This document shows, one piece after another, positions 1 to 8,203 of a stretch of DNA of 47,796 bases. How positions within the stretch are numbered: position 1 is the stretch's first letter; every line of letters begins with the position of its first letter. Source of the DNA: Hyphomonas oceanitis SCH89 (GTDB lineage: Bacteria; Pseudomonadota; Alphaproteobacteria; Caulobacterales; Hyphomonadaceae); contig NZ_ARYL01000032.1 in the NCBI RefSeq assembly GCF_000685295.1, positions 1-47,796 on the forward strand, given 5' to 3'. The notes under the pieces are model-generated. The model ran no database searches and was not told the DNA's origin. It was given only the letters and a program-made list of their open reading frames with translations. The position numbers were made by a program, and so were the translations under genes.

Positions 1-920
1 ATGACAATGTCGGCAATCACATGATGTGGCTGGCTATTACCGAGTACCTTGAGAATAGAGGTATTCGCATAGCCTACCTGGCAAGCGATTGGGACTTCAA
101 TATGTCCGATATGATTGAGACGGTTGGTGATGGTACAATCTTGTTCATTGGTGGCGTTTCGGTATCGCGACTGTGGCCCGAGCACGCAGCGATTAAGCGC
201 GCGGTGGCTGCAGCATGCCCTGACAATCGCCTCATCTCTCTACCGTCGACAATGCTGTTTGTTGACGAAGACGATCGGCGGGAGGCGAGCACGATTTTTG
301 GCGAGCATCGAGACGTTATCATGATGGCACGCGATCCTGTGAGCGCAGCATCGGCGCGAGATGTGTTTCCCGATCATATATCGGTCGTCACCATCCACGA
401 CTCGGCTTTCCTCTTACCTCCCCAGCCGCGCATCACTGATCTCATCCAGCATGATGTGATCTGGCTCGCACGAAACGACATGGAGAGTGCGGGCTTCAAA
501 GTGCCCGATGATGTAATGAAATTTGACTGGCCATCACTGGAGCGTAGAGTGGTCAACGTGATGGCGGGGCGTGTCGGGTCGAAGCTCGGCCGTAAAGTGC
601 CAAATGTGCTGTCATTCACAAATAGGATTGTCGGCGCGTCATACCGTGCGATATCGCAGCACGTTCTTTCTAATGGAAATCGTTTGCTTGATCAGGGGAG
701 CGTGCTTGTCACGGACCGACTGCATCCGCACGTTCTCGCCGTATTGCGTGGTCAGCCCTGCGTTCTTCTGCCCGACCGCTTTGGCAAGAACCGCAGCGTA
801 TGGGAGTATTCGAGTCATACTTATAATACGCTTCATTGGGCGGACGAGCCCGAGGAGGCGCTGGAGGTCGCTTATGCTCTCGCATACCCGCAGGTTACGG
901 AGCGTCGACGCGCATGTTAG
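1..920 (+). CDS. Polysaccharide pyruvyl transferase family protein (5' truncated)
   Basis: The reading frame is open to the left edge. Codons upstream of the first ATG (position 21) read GDNVGNH, which resembles the N-terminal Gly-rich loop of this family, so the gene begins outside the window. The C-terminal part carries TDRLHPH (about residue 231 counted from position 21), the family's conserved R-L-H motif, followed by the usual LPD..GKNRS stretch. Family members move pyruvate from PEP onto a sugar hydroxyl of exopolysaccharide or cell-wall polymers, giving acidic ketals. It lies convergent to the glycosyltransferase that ends at 979 and belongs to the same polysaccharide locus. The acceptor sugar cannot be told. 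Base composition appears more AT-rich than in the housekeeping genes to the right. Confidence 0.82.
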   Translation, partial: DNVGNHMMWLAITEYLENRGIRIAYLASDWDFNMSDMIETVGDGTILFIGGVSVSRLWPEHAAIKRAVAAACPDNRLISLPSTMLFVDEDDRREASTIFGEHRDVIMMARDPVSAASARDVFPDHISVVTIHDSAFLLPPQPRITDLIQHDVIWLARNDMESAGFKVPDDVMKFDWPSLERRVVNVMAGRVGSKLGRKVPNVLSFTNRIVGASYRAISQHVLSNGNRLLDQGSVLVTDRLHPHVLAVLRGQPCVLLPDRFGKNRSVWEYSSHTYNTLHWADEPEEALEVAYALAYPQVTERRRAC

Positions 921-978
921 GTCTATCTATCTTTTATGAATAGATATTGTTCGTCTCCGAAAAAAATTCATTTGAATA

Positions 979-2034
979 TTACTCGCTGTCGGGCCACCAC
1001 CCAAATTGCGCGCCGTGCGTAAACGGTTGGTATTGCGTATTGCTTCTCCCGCTCCATAGCTGGATCTGGGCATAACTGCGAGCGCCAAGCAAACGCTTAG
1101 CTTGATATACCCACCAGCTTCTCAGTTTCCAATAGTCTGGGCGCAAGTCTAGCGCGAACTTGAGGCACTCCTTAGCGGCATTTTTGTCTTTTTTTTGTAG
1201 TGCAATTCCAGCCAGCCAAAATGCCTCTGAAGCAAAACGCGTGCGCATCTCGTTTATCCATATCGGGAACTCAACGATATGGCCTCCCCAAACCCGGCAG
1301 GAATACACACACGTCTCAAATTGCTCACGTAAATCACCCATGGGCTGGCTAATGTATTTTGAAGACATGTTATTATCATGCCACCGGTAATAGGCTTGAG
1401 GCGCATTCACCACCCCGATGTCGCTTTGGGTGGCAAACCTCATCCACATTTCTACGTCGCACGTGTGTGGAAAGTCAGGATTGTAGCCGCCTATCGCCTT
1501 CTGTGTGCTAGTCCGTACAAGTGCCGTTGGCGAAGCTACGGGGTTTTTGTTTCGGCAAAACCGTTCGATAAACCGCTTGCCTGACACCTTGCGAAAGTCG
1601 AATTCGTCCTGATCCTCGGCGGGATACTCATCATTAATTTCGTTGACAACAACCGCCATGCCATAGGTCATCCCAATTTCGGGATTGCGCTCCATGACTT
1701 CGGTCGAACGGGCCAAAGCGCCAGGTGTAAGTGCGTCGTCTGCGGACAAAAGTAACGTATACGGCGCTGTGGCCCATTCGATTACACCACGATTGGCGGT
1801 GCCAACTAAGCCGAGGTTGCTTGCGTTGCGGGAATAGGTCACGCGGTTATCGGATGCTGCTAGGCGCTGGCCTACTTCTGGGGTATTGTCAGGTGAGCAG
1901 TCATCAAGGATGAGTACCCTGACTTCAACGTCGCGTTGCGAAAGAACAGTCTCAACACAATATTCGAGATATTTAGCGTAGTTGTAGCAGGGAATTACCA
2001 CATCTACACGAGGCGTATTCAGAATCTCGGCCAA
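979..2034 (-). CDS. Glycosyltransferase family 2
   Basis: A 351-residue GT-A fold enzyme that probably adds one sugar to a lipid-linked repeat unit at the inner face of the inner membrane. Residues 12-20 (VVIPCYNYA) form the first nucleotide-binding strand, LDDCSPDNT is near 43-51, and the metal-binding ADD triad is at 98-100. The C-terminal third is less conserved and has a TPR-like AKECLKFALDL stretch. The start codon is TTG at 2034, preceded by GGGAG about five bases upstream; no ATG or better GTG fits before the first strand. It is the last gene of the leftward block, 29 bp after the DegT aminotransferase. Donor and acceptor sugars are unknown. Confidence 0.88.
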   Translation of the reverse strand: MAEILNTPRVDVVIPCYNYAKYLEYCVETVLSQRDVEVRVLILDDCSPDNTPEVGQRLAASDNRVTYSRNASNLGLVGTANRGVIEWATAPYTLLLSADDALTPGALARSTEVMERNPEIGMTYGMAVVVNEINDEYPAEDQDEFDFRKVSGKRFIERFCRNKNPVASPTALVRTSTQKAIGGYNPDFPHTCDVEMWMRFATQSDIGVVNAPQAYYRWHDNNMSSKYISQPMGDLREQFETCVYSCRVWGGHIVEFPIWINEMRTRFASEAFWLAGIALQKKDKNAAKECLKFALDLRPDYWKLRSWWVYQAKRLLGARSYAQIQLWSGRSNTQYQPFTHGAQFGWWPDSE

Positions 2035-2063
2035 TTTGCTCCCGCCCCAGCTCAGATTGACGC

Positions 2064-3203
2064 TTACTTGCGCGTCGCTTTTTTCAACATATCGCTTACA
2101 AAAACAATATCGTCGTTATTCATCTGAGGATAGAGCGGCAATATGATGCGATTGTCTTGAGCGAATTCGGAATGGGTAAGCGGAGCATTGAGAGGCATAT
2201 TGCTATAAACTTCTTCTCTGTGGGCACACATAATTCCGCGGCGTGTAGACACGCCTGCATCGAGCATTTTCTGCATGACTTCTCGTTGATCGCTCGTGGA
2301 AGGTATTTTTACCGAAAAGCTCTGCCAATTTGATCGTGCCCATGTCGGTTCTTCGGGTAGGCCAATCCACTGAGCTGGGGCGAGTTGGGTTTTATACTCT
2401 TGAGCAATCTCACGACGGCGGGCGGTAATGCCGGGCAGGCGCTTCAGTTGCTCGCGGCCAACAGCGGCCTGAATATCTGTCATACGGTAGTTGTAACCCA
2501 TCACTGGATGGGTTTCGAAGATGACTGTATTGGCTTTGTGCCGAACAGTGTCTGGAACACTCATGCCGTGCTGACGCAGAAGTCGAAACTCTGCGGCCCA
2601 ATCATCGTGCGGTGTAGTTATCATGCCGCCATCACCCGTCGACATGATCTTGCGTGGATGGAATGAAAAGACGGCTGCGTCTCCGCGGACACGACCGACC
2701 TTTTCCCATTCATCTTGCCATTTTATCTCGGATCCAGCTGCGCAGGCCGCGTCCTCAATGACTTTCAGGCCGTGCTTGCGCGCTATGGTAACGATTGCTG
2801 CGAGATCTGCTGGCATACCCATTTGATGTACCAGCAAGATTGCGCGCGTTTTGGCAGTTATGGCTGCCTCAATCAGCGTCGGATCCATGTTGAAGGTTGC
2901 CGGGTCAATATCAACGAATACCGGCTCGGCGCCGCAATAGCGCACTACATTTGCCGTGGCGATGTAGGAGTGGCTGACTGTAATGACCTCATCACCTGCA
3001 ACGACGCCTGCAGCGAGGAGCGCAAGGTGAAGGCCGGTTGTGCAGTTCGATACGGCCACGGCATGCTCGGCGCCCATATACGCCGCAAATTCCTTCTCGA
3101 AAGCAGCTACTTCAGGGCCTTGGGTTATCCAGCCTGACAGGATGACCCGCGCAGCGGCGTCGGCCTCGGCCTGGTCCATGACAGGTCTGATAATCGGTAT
3201 CAT
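2064..3203 (-). CDS. DegT/DnrJ/EryC1/StrS aminotransferase
   Basis: A PLP-dependent sugar aminotransferase of 379 residues that should convert a keto nucleotide sugar to an amino sugar. The PLP-lysine motif FSFHPRKIMSTGDGG is present, as is the ED-A dyad (VIEDAACA) that holds the pyridine ring. The start is placed at 3203 because its ATG overlaps the TGA of the upstream epimerase gene (ATGA), implying translational coupling; the frame stays open nine codons further upstream but those lie inside the epimerase gene. Pairing with the epimerase suggests a 4-amino or 3-amino sugar distinct from the one made by the 4256-6934 module, but the product cannot be named from sequence alone. Confidence 0.9.
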   Translation of the reverse strand: MIPIIRPVMDQAEADAAARVILSGWITQGPEVAAFEKEFAAYMGAEHAVAVSNCTTGLHLALLAAGVVAGDEVITVSHSYIATANVVRYCGAEPVFVDIDPATFNMDPTLIEAAITAKTRAILLVHQMGMPADLAAIVTIARKHGLKVIEDAACAAGSEIKWQDEWEKVGRVRGDAAVFSFHPRKIMSTGDGGMITTPHDDWAAEFRLLRQHGMSVPDTVRHKANTVIFETHPVMGYNYRMTDIQAAVGREQLKRLPGITARRREIAQEYKTQLAPAQWIGLPEEPTWARSNWQSFSVKIPSTSDQREVMQKMLDAGVSTRRGIMCAHREEVYSNMPLNAPLTHSEFAQDNRIILPLYPQMNNDDIVFVSDMLKKATRK

Positions 3204-4177
3204 TCGAACATGTCCTTGTTGGCTCGCCACCAGGAGACCAGGCGCTCAAGGCCTTCTTCAAGATCAATCTCCGCCTTGAAGCCCAGGAGCTTCTCCGCCT
3301 TCGATGTGTCGGCCAGTCGCCGGGCCACCGGGTTGACGGAACGCTCGGGGCCATATTCCGGTATCATGGACGGATCAGCCCCCATCACCTTCATCAATGC
3401 TGCCGCTAGTTCGTTCAGATTAGTTTCTACGCCAGAAGCGATATTGAAGACTTCGTCGGACACGTCCGATTTCAGCGCCAGAACGTTGGCGCGCGCGAGA
3501 TCTTCTATGTTGATGAAGTCCATCGAAGTTTTGCCATCGCCGAGAATAAGGGGCGGGGTGCCTTCTTCAATACGCTGCATCCAGCGAACAAGAACTTCCG
3601 TATACTTGCCGTGGATGTCCATGCGCGGTCCATACACATTGAAGTAGCGGGTCGAGACATAGTTCAGGCCGTACATGTCATTGAACGAGCGTAGCAGCCC
3701 CTCAAGCATGATCTTGGACGCGCCATACCATGTGCGGTTGTTGTAGGGGTGGTGATCCTCTGTGGTGGGGAATGTATCCGCCATTCCATAGATGGACGCA
3801 GACGACGCCGCGAGAACTTTCTGTACGCCACACTTCTGTGCCGCTTCAATCACGTTATATGTGCCGTCACACATGACTTCCATCGCTTCGCGCGGATCAG
3901 CCGCACAGGCAGTGATGCGTATGGCGGCCATGTGAATCACGGCATCCGCGCCAGCGGTCACATCCATAACGGCTTTCACGTCACGGATATCACCTTTGAC
4001 AAGCTCAACGCGGGAATCTTGCATGATCTCATTCACGTTACGCATGGAGCCGCGAACAAGATTGTCAAAGATCACGATCTTCTTCGGGCTGCTCGTTGAC
4101 AAAATCTGGTCGATGGTCGTGGAGCCAATCAGGCCACACCCGCCCGTGACCAGGATGTTCGCGCCGTCGAGATTCAT
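3200..4177 (-). CDS. NAD-dependent epimerase/dehydratase (extended SDR)
   Basis: A 325-residue extended short-chain dehydrogenase acting on a nucleotide sugar. The N-terminal Rossmann motif is TGGCGLIGS (residues 11-19), the catalytic Tyr and Lys are in WYGASK, and TRYFNVYGPRM is typical of the GalE/WbpP group of UDP-sugar 4-epimerases. It could equally be a dehydratase feeding the downstream aminotransferase, since the two classes share these motifs. Its stop overlaps the aminotransferase start by four bases. It begins 78 bp after the WbpE-like gene, with AAGG upstream of the ATG. Substrate is unknown. Confidence 0.88.
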   Translation of the reverse strand: MNLDGANILVTGGCGLIGSTTIDQILSTSSPKKIVIFDNLVRGSMRNVNEIMQDSRVELVKGDIRDVKAVMDVTAGADAVIHMAAIRITACAADPREAMEVMCDGTYNVIEAAQKCGVQKVLAASSASIYGMADTFPTTEDHHPYNNRTWYGASKIMLEGLLRSFNDMYGLNYVSTRYFNVYGPRMDIHGKYTEVLVRWMQRIEEGTPPLILGDGKTSMDFINIEDLARANVLALKSDVSDEVFNIASGVETNLNELAAALMKVMGADPSMIPEYGPERSVNPVARRLADTSKAEKLLGFKAEIDLEEGLERLVSWWRANKDMFE

Positions 4178-4255
4178 TTTAGTCGCCTTTGTCTTACTCT
4201 ATGCTTTTGGGTCGTGATGAAACGACGCTGAATTTCTCACTGGGATTAGGGGTCT

Positions 4256-5347
4256 CTAGAGCGCCTTCACCGCCTCAACGACTTCGGCCTGCATGTCGCC
4301 TGTTAGCTCCGGATACATCGGAAGGGACAACACTTCATTGGCCGCCTTCTCTGAATGGGGGAACTGGCCCTGTTTGTAACCGAGGTCGGCATAGGCCGGC
4401 AGCAAGTGTACGGGGAAGGGGTAGTGGATGCCTGTCTGTATTCCCTTGCCGTTTAGCTCTTTGATCCACCGTTCGCGCTCGGCTGTGCGGATCACGTAGA
4501 GATGATAGACGTGCCGACGGTTGTCCATCTGGACAGGCGTTTCGATGCCGCTGCCAGCGAACATTTCATCATACCTGCCAGCGGCGTCCCGGCGCATCTC
4601 GGTCCACTTCTCGATATACTTCATCTTTACACGAAGCACGGCACCCTGGATTCCCTCAAGGCGCATGTTGAAGCCTTTCAGTTCGTGATGATACTTCTTT
4701 TCTGCGCCCCAGTCGCGCAGCATACGGACCTTGCGATTGAACTCGGCATTGCCCGTGACGACCATGCCACCTTCACCCGCTGCGCCGAGATTTTTGCCGG
4801 GGTAAAATGAAAAACCAGCGAGATCACCTATAGAGCCGGCGCGCTTGCCTTTGTATTCTGCACCATGTGCCTGCGCTGCATCTTCAAGGACAATTAGGCC
4901 ATGCTTCTTTGCGAGGGCCATGATGGGGTCCATGTCGGCCATTTGGCCGTAGAGGTGGACGGGGATAATTGCCTTGGTGCGTGATGTGATGGCGGCTTCA
5001 AGAGCGACAGGGTCCATAGTGTAAGTGATGGGGTCAATGTCACACAGCTTGATGGCAGCGCCTGTATAATAGATGGCTGCTGCTGAGGCCACGAAGGTGT
5101 GCGGAATGGTGATAACCTCATCGCCCGGCCCCACGCCGGCGGCGAGCAGGGCAAGGTGGAGAGCGCTAGTGCCATTGTTCACGCCTGCAGCGTACGTATT
5201 GTTGCAATAGGCCGCATATTCTTTTTCAAGCTCTACGACGTCTGGCCCCAACGTGAAGGCGCAACTTTCAAGCACACCCTGGATGGCCGCATCGATTTCA
5301 GGCTTGATCGAGTGATACTGGGCCTTCAGGTCAACAAACGGGATCAT
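4256..5347 (-). CDS. WbpE/WlbC-like UDP-sugar 3-aminotransferase (DegT family)
   Basis: A 363-residue PLP enzyme. FSFYPGKNLGAAGEGG carries the Schiff-base lysine and VLEDAAQAHGA the ring-binding Asp. By family and context it should transaminate UDP-2-acetamido-3-keto-glucuronate with glutamate, the step that follows the WbpB-type oxidation. The gene order acetyltransferase, oxidoreductase, aminotransferase and the ATGA overlap with the oxidoreductase at 5344-5347 support this assignment more than the sequence alone does, because DegT paralogues acting on 4-keto sugars look alike. The 2-oxoglutarate released would recycle the cofactor of the WbpB-type partner, as known for the Pseudomonas and Thermus enzymes. 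Confidence 0.85.
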   Translation of the reverse strand: MIPFVDLKAQYHSIKPEIDAAIQGVLESCAFTLGPDVVELEKEYAAYCNNTYAAGVNNGTSALHLALLAAGVGPGDEVITIPHTFVASAAAIYYTGAAIKLCDIDPITYTMDPVALEAAITSRTKAIIPVHLYGQMADMDPIMALAKKHGLIVLEDAAQAHGAEYKGKRAGSIGDLAGFSFYPGKNLGAAGEGGMVVTGNAEFNRKVRMLRDWGAEKKYHHELKGFNMRLEGIQGAVLRVKMKYIEKWTEMRRDAAGRYDEMFAGSGIETPVQMDNRRHVYHLYVIRTAERERWIKELNGKGIQTGIHYPFPVHLLPAYADLGYKQGQFPHSEKAANEVLSLPMYPELTGDMQAEVVEAVKAL

Positions 5348-6399
5348 GCGGACTTTCCTTGACGTGGGAGATGGACGGTTTCACCGCGGCCCCGCATGGA
5401 GCTGGTTGCGGCTTCGATGACTTCGACAACACGAAGACCCAGATGGCCATCGGTGATTGGCTTGGTGCCATTGACGATACAATCAACGAAATGTTCGCCT
5501 TCAACGCGGAGCGCTTCAGCGCCATCGACTTTCGGCGCCCACATGTCGCCCGTCCGATAGCCCACACGCATTTCGTGGATCTGCTTCGGGTCATCCGTGA
5601 AGCTGACGCCCTTGTCGTAGATCTTCAGTTTTTCGGACGGCTCGAGATCATCATAGGTGATCATCTTGTTGGCGCCGCCAATCAGGATCTGGCGCACCTT
5701 TACAGGGGCCAGCCATGACACATTGGCGTGAGCAATCAGGCCGCTTTCGTAGAACAATGTGATGTACGCGAGATTTTCCGGGGTGCCCGGGAAGTGGTTG
5801 ATACCTGCTGCCGACACGGCCACCGGGTGCTCATCGAAGAGGTAATCGAGGATCGAGAAATCGTGGACACCAAGGTCGGAAATCACATTCACGTCGCGTT
5901 GGAACAGGCCGAGGTTCACGCGAATTGAATCGTAGTAGAGAATTTTCCCGAGGTCGCCGGCGTCGATAAGCTCTTTCATCTTCCGGACAGTGCCGGTGTA
6001 GATGAATGTGTGGTCGACATGGAGGATCAGACCGCGCTTTTCCGCCTCTTCGACCAATGCGCGGGCCTGCAACGATGTTTCAGCCATCGGCTTCTCAAGC
6101 CACACATGCTTGCCGGCCTTGAGGGCGGCCATGGCAAGGGAGAAGTGGGTGTTTACGGGTGTTGCAATGGCAACCGCATCAATCTCCGGATCCCGGATCA
6201 TTTCCTGGAAGTCGGTCGTCGTTTTGGTTGCAGGGAAGCGACGCGCAACGATCTCAAGAACCTTTGGATTCAGGTCTGCGACTGTGTGAACGCGTGCCTG
6301 CTGCAGCTCGGAAAAGTTACGGACGAGGTTCGGCCCCCAATAGCCGTATCCAACCACGCCAATATTGACCAATTTCGTTTCTTCAGTTCCGGCGCTCAT
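5344..6399 (-). CDS. WbpB/WlbA-like Gfo/Idh/MocA nucleotide-sugar oxidoreductase
   Basis: An NAD-dependent oxidoreductase with an N-terminal Rossmann fold (VGYGYWGPN near residue 16) and the Gfo/Idh hallmark EKPMAE. In the UDP-GlcNAc3NAcA pathway the WbpB/WlbA enzyme oxidises C3 of UDP-N-acetylglucosaminuronate and reoxidises its bound NADH with 2-oxoglutarate. The start at 6399 (351 residues) puts the Rossmann strand at the usual distance. A longer frame reaches back to 6480 and would overlap the acetyltransferase gene; its extra residues are Lys/Thr-rich and unlike the family. The stop is coupled by ATGA to the WbpE-like gene. The missing first enzyme (WbpA dehydrogenase) is not in the window. 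Confidence 0.87.
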   Translation of the reverse strand: MSAGTEETKLVNIGVVGYGYWGPNLVRNFSELQQARVHTVADLNPKVLEIVARRFPATKTTTDFQEMIRDPEIDAVAIATPVNTHFSLAMAALKAGKHVWLEKPMAETSLQARALVEEAEKRGLILHVDHTFIYTGTVRKMKELIDAGDLGKILYYDSIRVNLGLFQRDVNVISDLGVHDFSILDYLFDEHPVAVSAAGINHFPGTPENLAYITLFYESGLIAHANVSWLAPVKVRQILIGGANKMITYDDLEPSEKLKIYDKGVSFTDDPKQIHEMRVGYRTGDMWAPKVDGAEALRVEGEHFVDCIVNGTKPITDGHLGLRVVEVIEAATSSMRGRGETVHLPRQGKSA

Positions 6400-6457
6400 T
6401 CTCGGCCCTTTATGTGGTTTAGTGGCAGGGCCGCGGACGGTTTTGCCGGTGGTGTTC

Positions 6458-6934
6458 TTAGCTGTTACGGACATCACCAACTACCTTTGCTGGCACTCCA
6501 GCTACAATAGCGTGATCCGGGACGTTTTTGGTCACGACCGCACCTGCGGCAATGAGCGCCCCTTCACCGATCGTGATGCCACACATGATCGTTGCGTTGG
6601 ATCCTATAGAGGCCCGGCGTTTAACTTGTGTGAATTCAAGCGTCCAATCTTCATCAGACTGAGCTGAACCATCAGGATTTGTTGCGCGTGGGAAGCGGTC
6701 ATTGGTAAACATGACGCCGTGGCCCACGAACACTTCATCTTCAATTGTCACGCCTTCGCAGATGAAAGTGTGAGATGAAATCTTGCACTTTTCGCCAATT
6801 GTCGCGCCCTTCTGGATCTCGACAAAGGCGCCAATACGGCTGCCGTCGCCGACCTGACATCCGTACAGGTTGACGAGCGCCGGATGATGAATGGTTACAT
6901 CACCGATTAATCTGACTGTATCCGAAATAGGCAT
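6458..6934 (-). CDS. WbpD/WlbB-like N-acetyltransferase (left-handed beta-helix)
   Basis: A trimeric hexapeptide-repeat acetyltransferase of about 158 residues. Repeats of the [LIV]-G-x4 type run from about residue 20 to the C-terminus (IGAFVEIQKGATIGEK, IGEGALIAAGAVVTK), ending in VPDHAIVAGVPAKVVG, a family signature. It should acetylate the 3-amino group made by the neighbouring aminotransferase with acetyl-CoA. The start at 6934 is chosen because GGGGA lies just upstream; an in-frame ATG at 6973 adds 13 residues. It is the first gene of the module, about 160 bp downstream of the GT2 gene at 7094, with a hairpin between them. Confidence 0.86.
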   Translation of the reverse strand: MPISDTVRLIGDVTIHHPALVNLYGCQVGDGSRIGAFVEIQKGATIGEKCKISSHTFICEGVTIEDEVFVGHGVMFTNDRFPRATNPDGSAQSDEDWTLEFTQVKRRASIGSNATIMCGITIGEGALIAAGAVVTKNVPDHAIVAGVPAKVVGDVRNS

Positions 6935-7047
6935 TTGCGGTCCCCGAAAGCTTGATGGCCCAGCGGTATGCAAGTGTCAAACCAAGTTCTGTGCAATGTT
7001 TTGACGCAAGGGAAAAAGCTCGTGGATACAGGCAAAGCTTGAAAATC

Positions 7048-7074
7048 CGGCCTGTATGGGCGCACCACAGGCCG
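7048..7074 (-). terminator. Candidate hairpin terminator inside the polysaccharide block
   Basis: An 8-bp perfect stem, 7048-7055 against 7067-7074, with an 11-base loop, lies just downstream of the GT2 gene ending at 7094. On the minus strand it is followed by GATTTTC, a short T-run. It could split the leftward block into an upstream GT4-GT2 unit and a downstream nucleotide-sugar unit. The T-run is weak, so partial read-through is likely. Confidence 0.45.
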
Positions 7075-7093
7075 AATTTGCAAGGTTAGGACT

Positions 7094-8152
7094 TCAGCGG
7101 GAAGTGGGGACTTCTCGACTGTTCCAGTTGGCCGTTTGCGAGGCTTGCTTGTTTCCTAGGTGGGTTCCTACCGCACTGATGAGGGGCAGCATGGCTTTGG
7201 AGGCAATTGCCTGAACTTTGTAGCTGTGACCGATCATGGGTAGTTTGCGGATCATGGGTCGAACGACGCCATCATGATAACGCCATTTGGTCAGTTTTTG
7301 ATACTTCTCGAAATAAGGGTCAGATTCGAGACCCCACTTCTTGCGGAAGTGGTTGAGGCTTTTGCGCTGCCAATTGGGCGACCAGCGCAAAATGAAGATG
7401 GGTCGGTCCATTACCTCGACCGGATTGTGGCGATCAGGATGGCAGAATGTGACCACTGAAGAGGGTTCCAGCATGATCCTTCCGCCATTGGCCCAGATTG
7501 TTATGCTGAAGTCGATATGGTCCTTGGAGCAAGGCATGTTCTCGTCGAAATCGCCGAACCGCTCGAATGTGTCCCGCCTGACCAGAATGCAGTGGACTTC
7601 GCAGACTTGGGTTTCCGTACGTTCCAGTTCGACCTCGTCGACACGCTTGCCTTGGTGGTTGAGGTGCTTGTCCGTAAGACGGCGCGATTGGGTGGGGCCA
7701 TTGAAGAAGGCATCCATATCTTCAGTGAAGTTTCCGCCAGCCTGGTGAATTTCCGTGTGCAGCGGCATGCCTTGGCATATCAGAGGCTGGACGACCTCCG
7801 CGCCGGTTTCCTCGCCACACTTGATCAGCGCTTCGAGCCAGCCTTCAGACGCCATGACATCATTTTCAATATACGCCACATACTTTGTGCTGGACATGTG
7901 ATGCCCACGATTGCGGGACTGGCAGGGGCTAAGAAAATGGTCAAAGCGCACATATTCAAAGGCATTTTTCTCGCAAATTTGTTTCAGGTTCTTCGCAACG
8001 TAGGGCGGGCTCCCCGCATCAATATAGATGAGTTTGTAGGGATGCCGCGTGACAGCTACCAGGTTTTCAAGCGACCTGACAGCGAGACTGAATCGGTCGC
8101 GCGCTGTTACCACTACCGTCACATCGGCCTGATTGTTCTTTAAATTCGTCAT
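7094..8152 (-). CDS. Glycosyltransferase family 2
   Basis: A 352-residue GT2 enzyme. Residues 10-20 (VTVVVTARDRF) form the first strand, YIDAGSPPYVAK the second, and AYIENDVMAS replaces the usual D-x-D with an E-N-D triad in the metal-binding position. A stretch with CSKDHIDFS resembles the catalytic-base region of bacterial rhamnosyl or galactosyl transferases. The ATG at 8152 follows the GT4 gene by 51 bp with no clear ribosome site. It likely adds one residue of the repeat unit. Donor specificity cannot be inferred. Confidence 0.84.
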   Translation of the reverse strand: MTNLKNNQADVTVVVTARDRFSLAVRSLENLVAVTRHPYKLIYIDAGSPPYVAKNLKQICEKNAFEYVRFDHFLSPCQSRNRGHHMSSTKYVAYIENDVMASEGWLEALIKCGEETGAEVVQPLICQGMPLHTEIHQAGGNFTEDMDAFFNGPTQSRRLTDKHLNHQGKRVDEVELERTETQVCEVHCILVRRDTFERFGDFDENMPCSKDHIDFSITIWANGGRIMLEPSSVVTFCHPDRHNPVEVMDRPIFILRWSPNWQRKSLNHFRKKWGLESDPYFEKYQKLTKWRYHDGVVRPMIRKLPMIGHSYKVQAIASKAMLPLISAVGTHLGNKQASQTANWNSREVPTSR

Positions 8153-8203
8153 GGGATTAGACTTTCAACTTGTCACGATTTGCGGGAGTGGGCGCGAGGA
8201 GGC

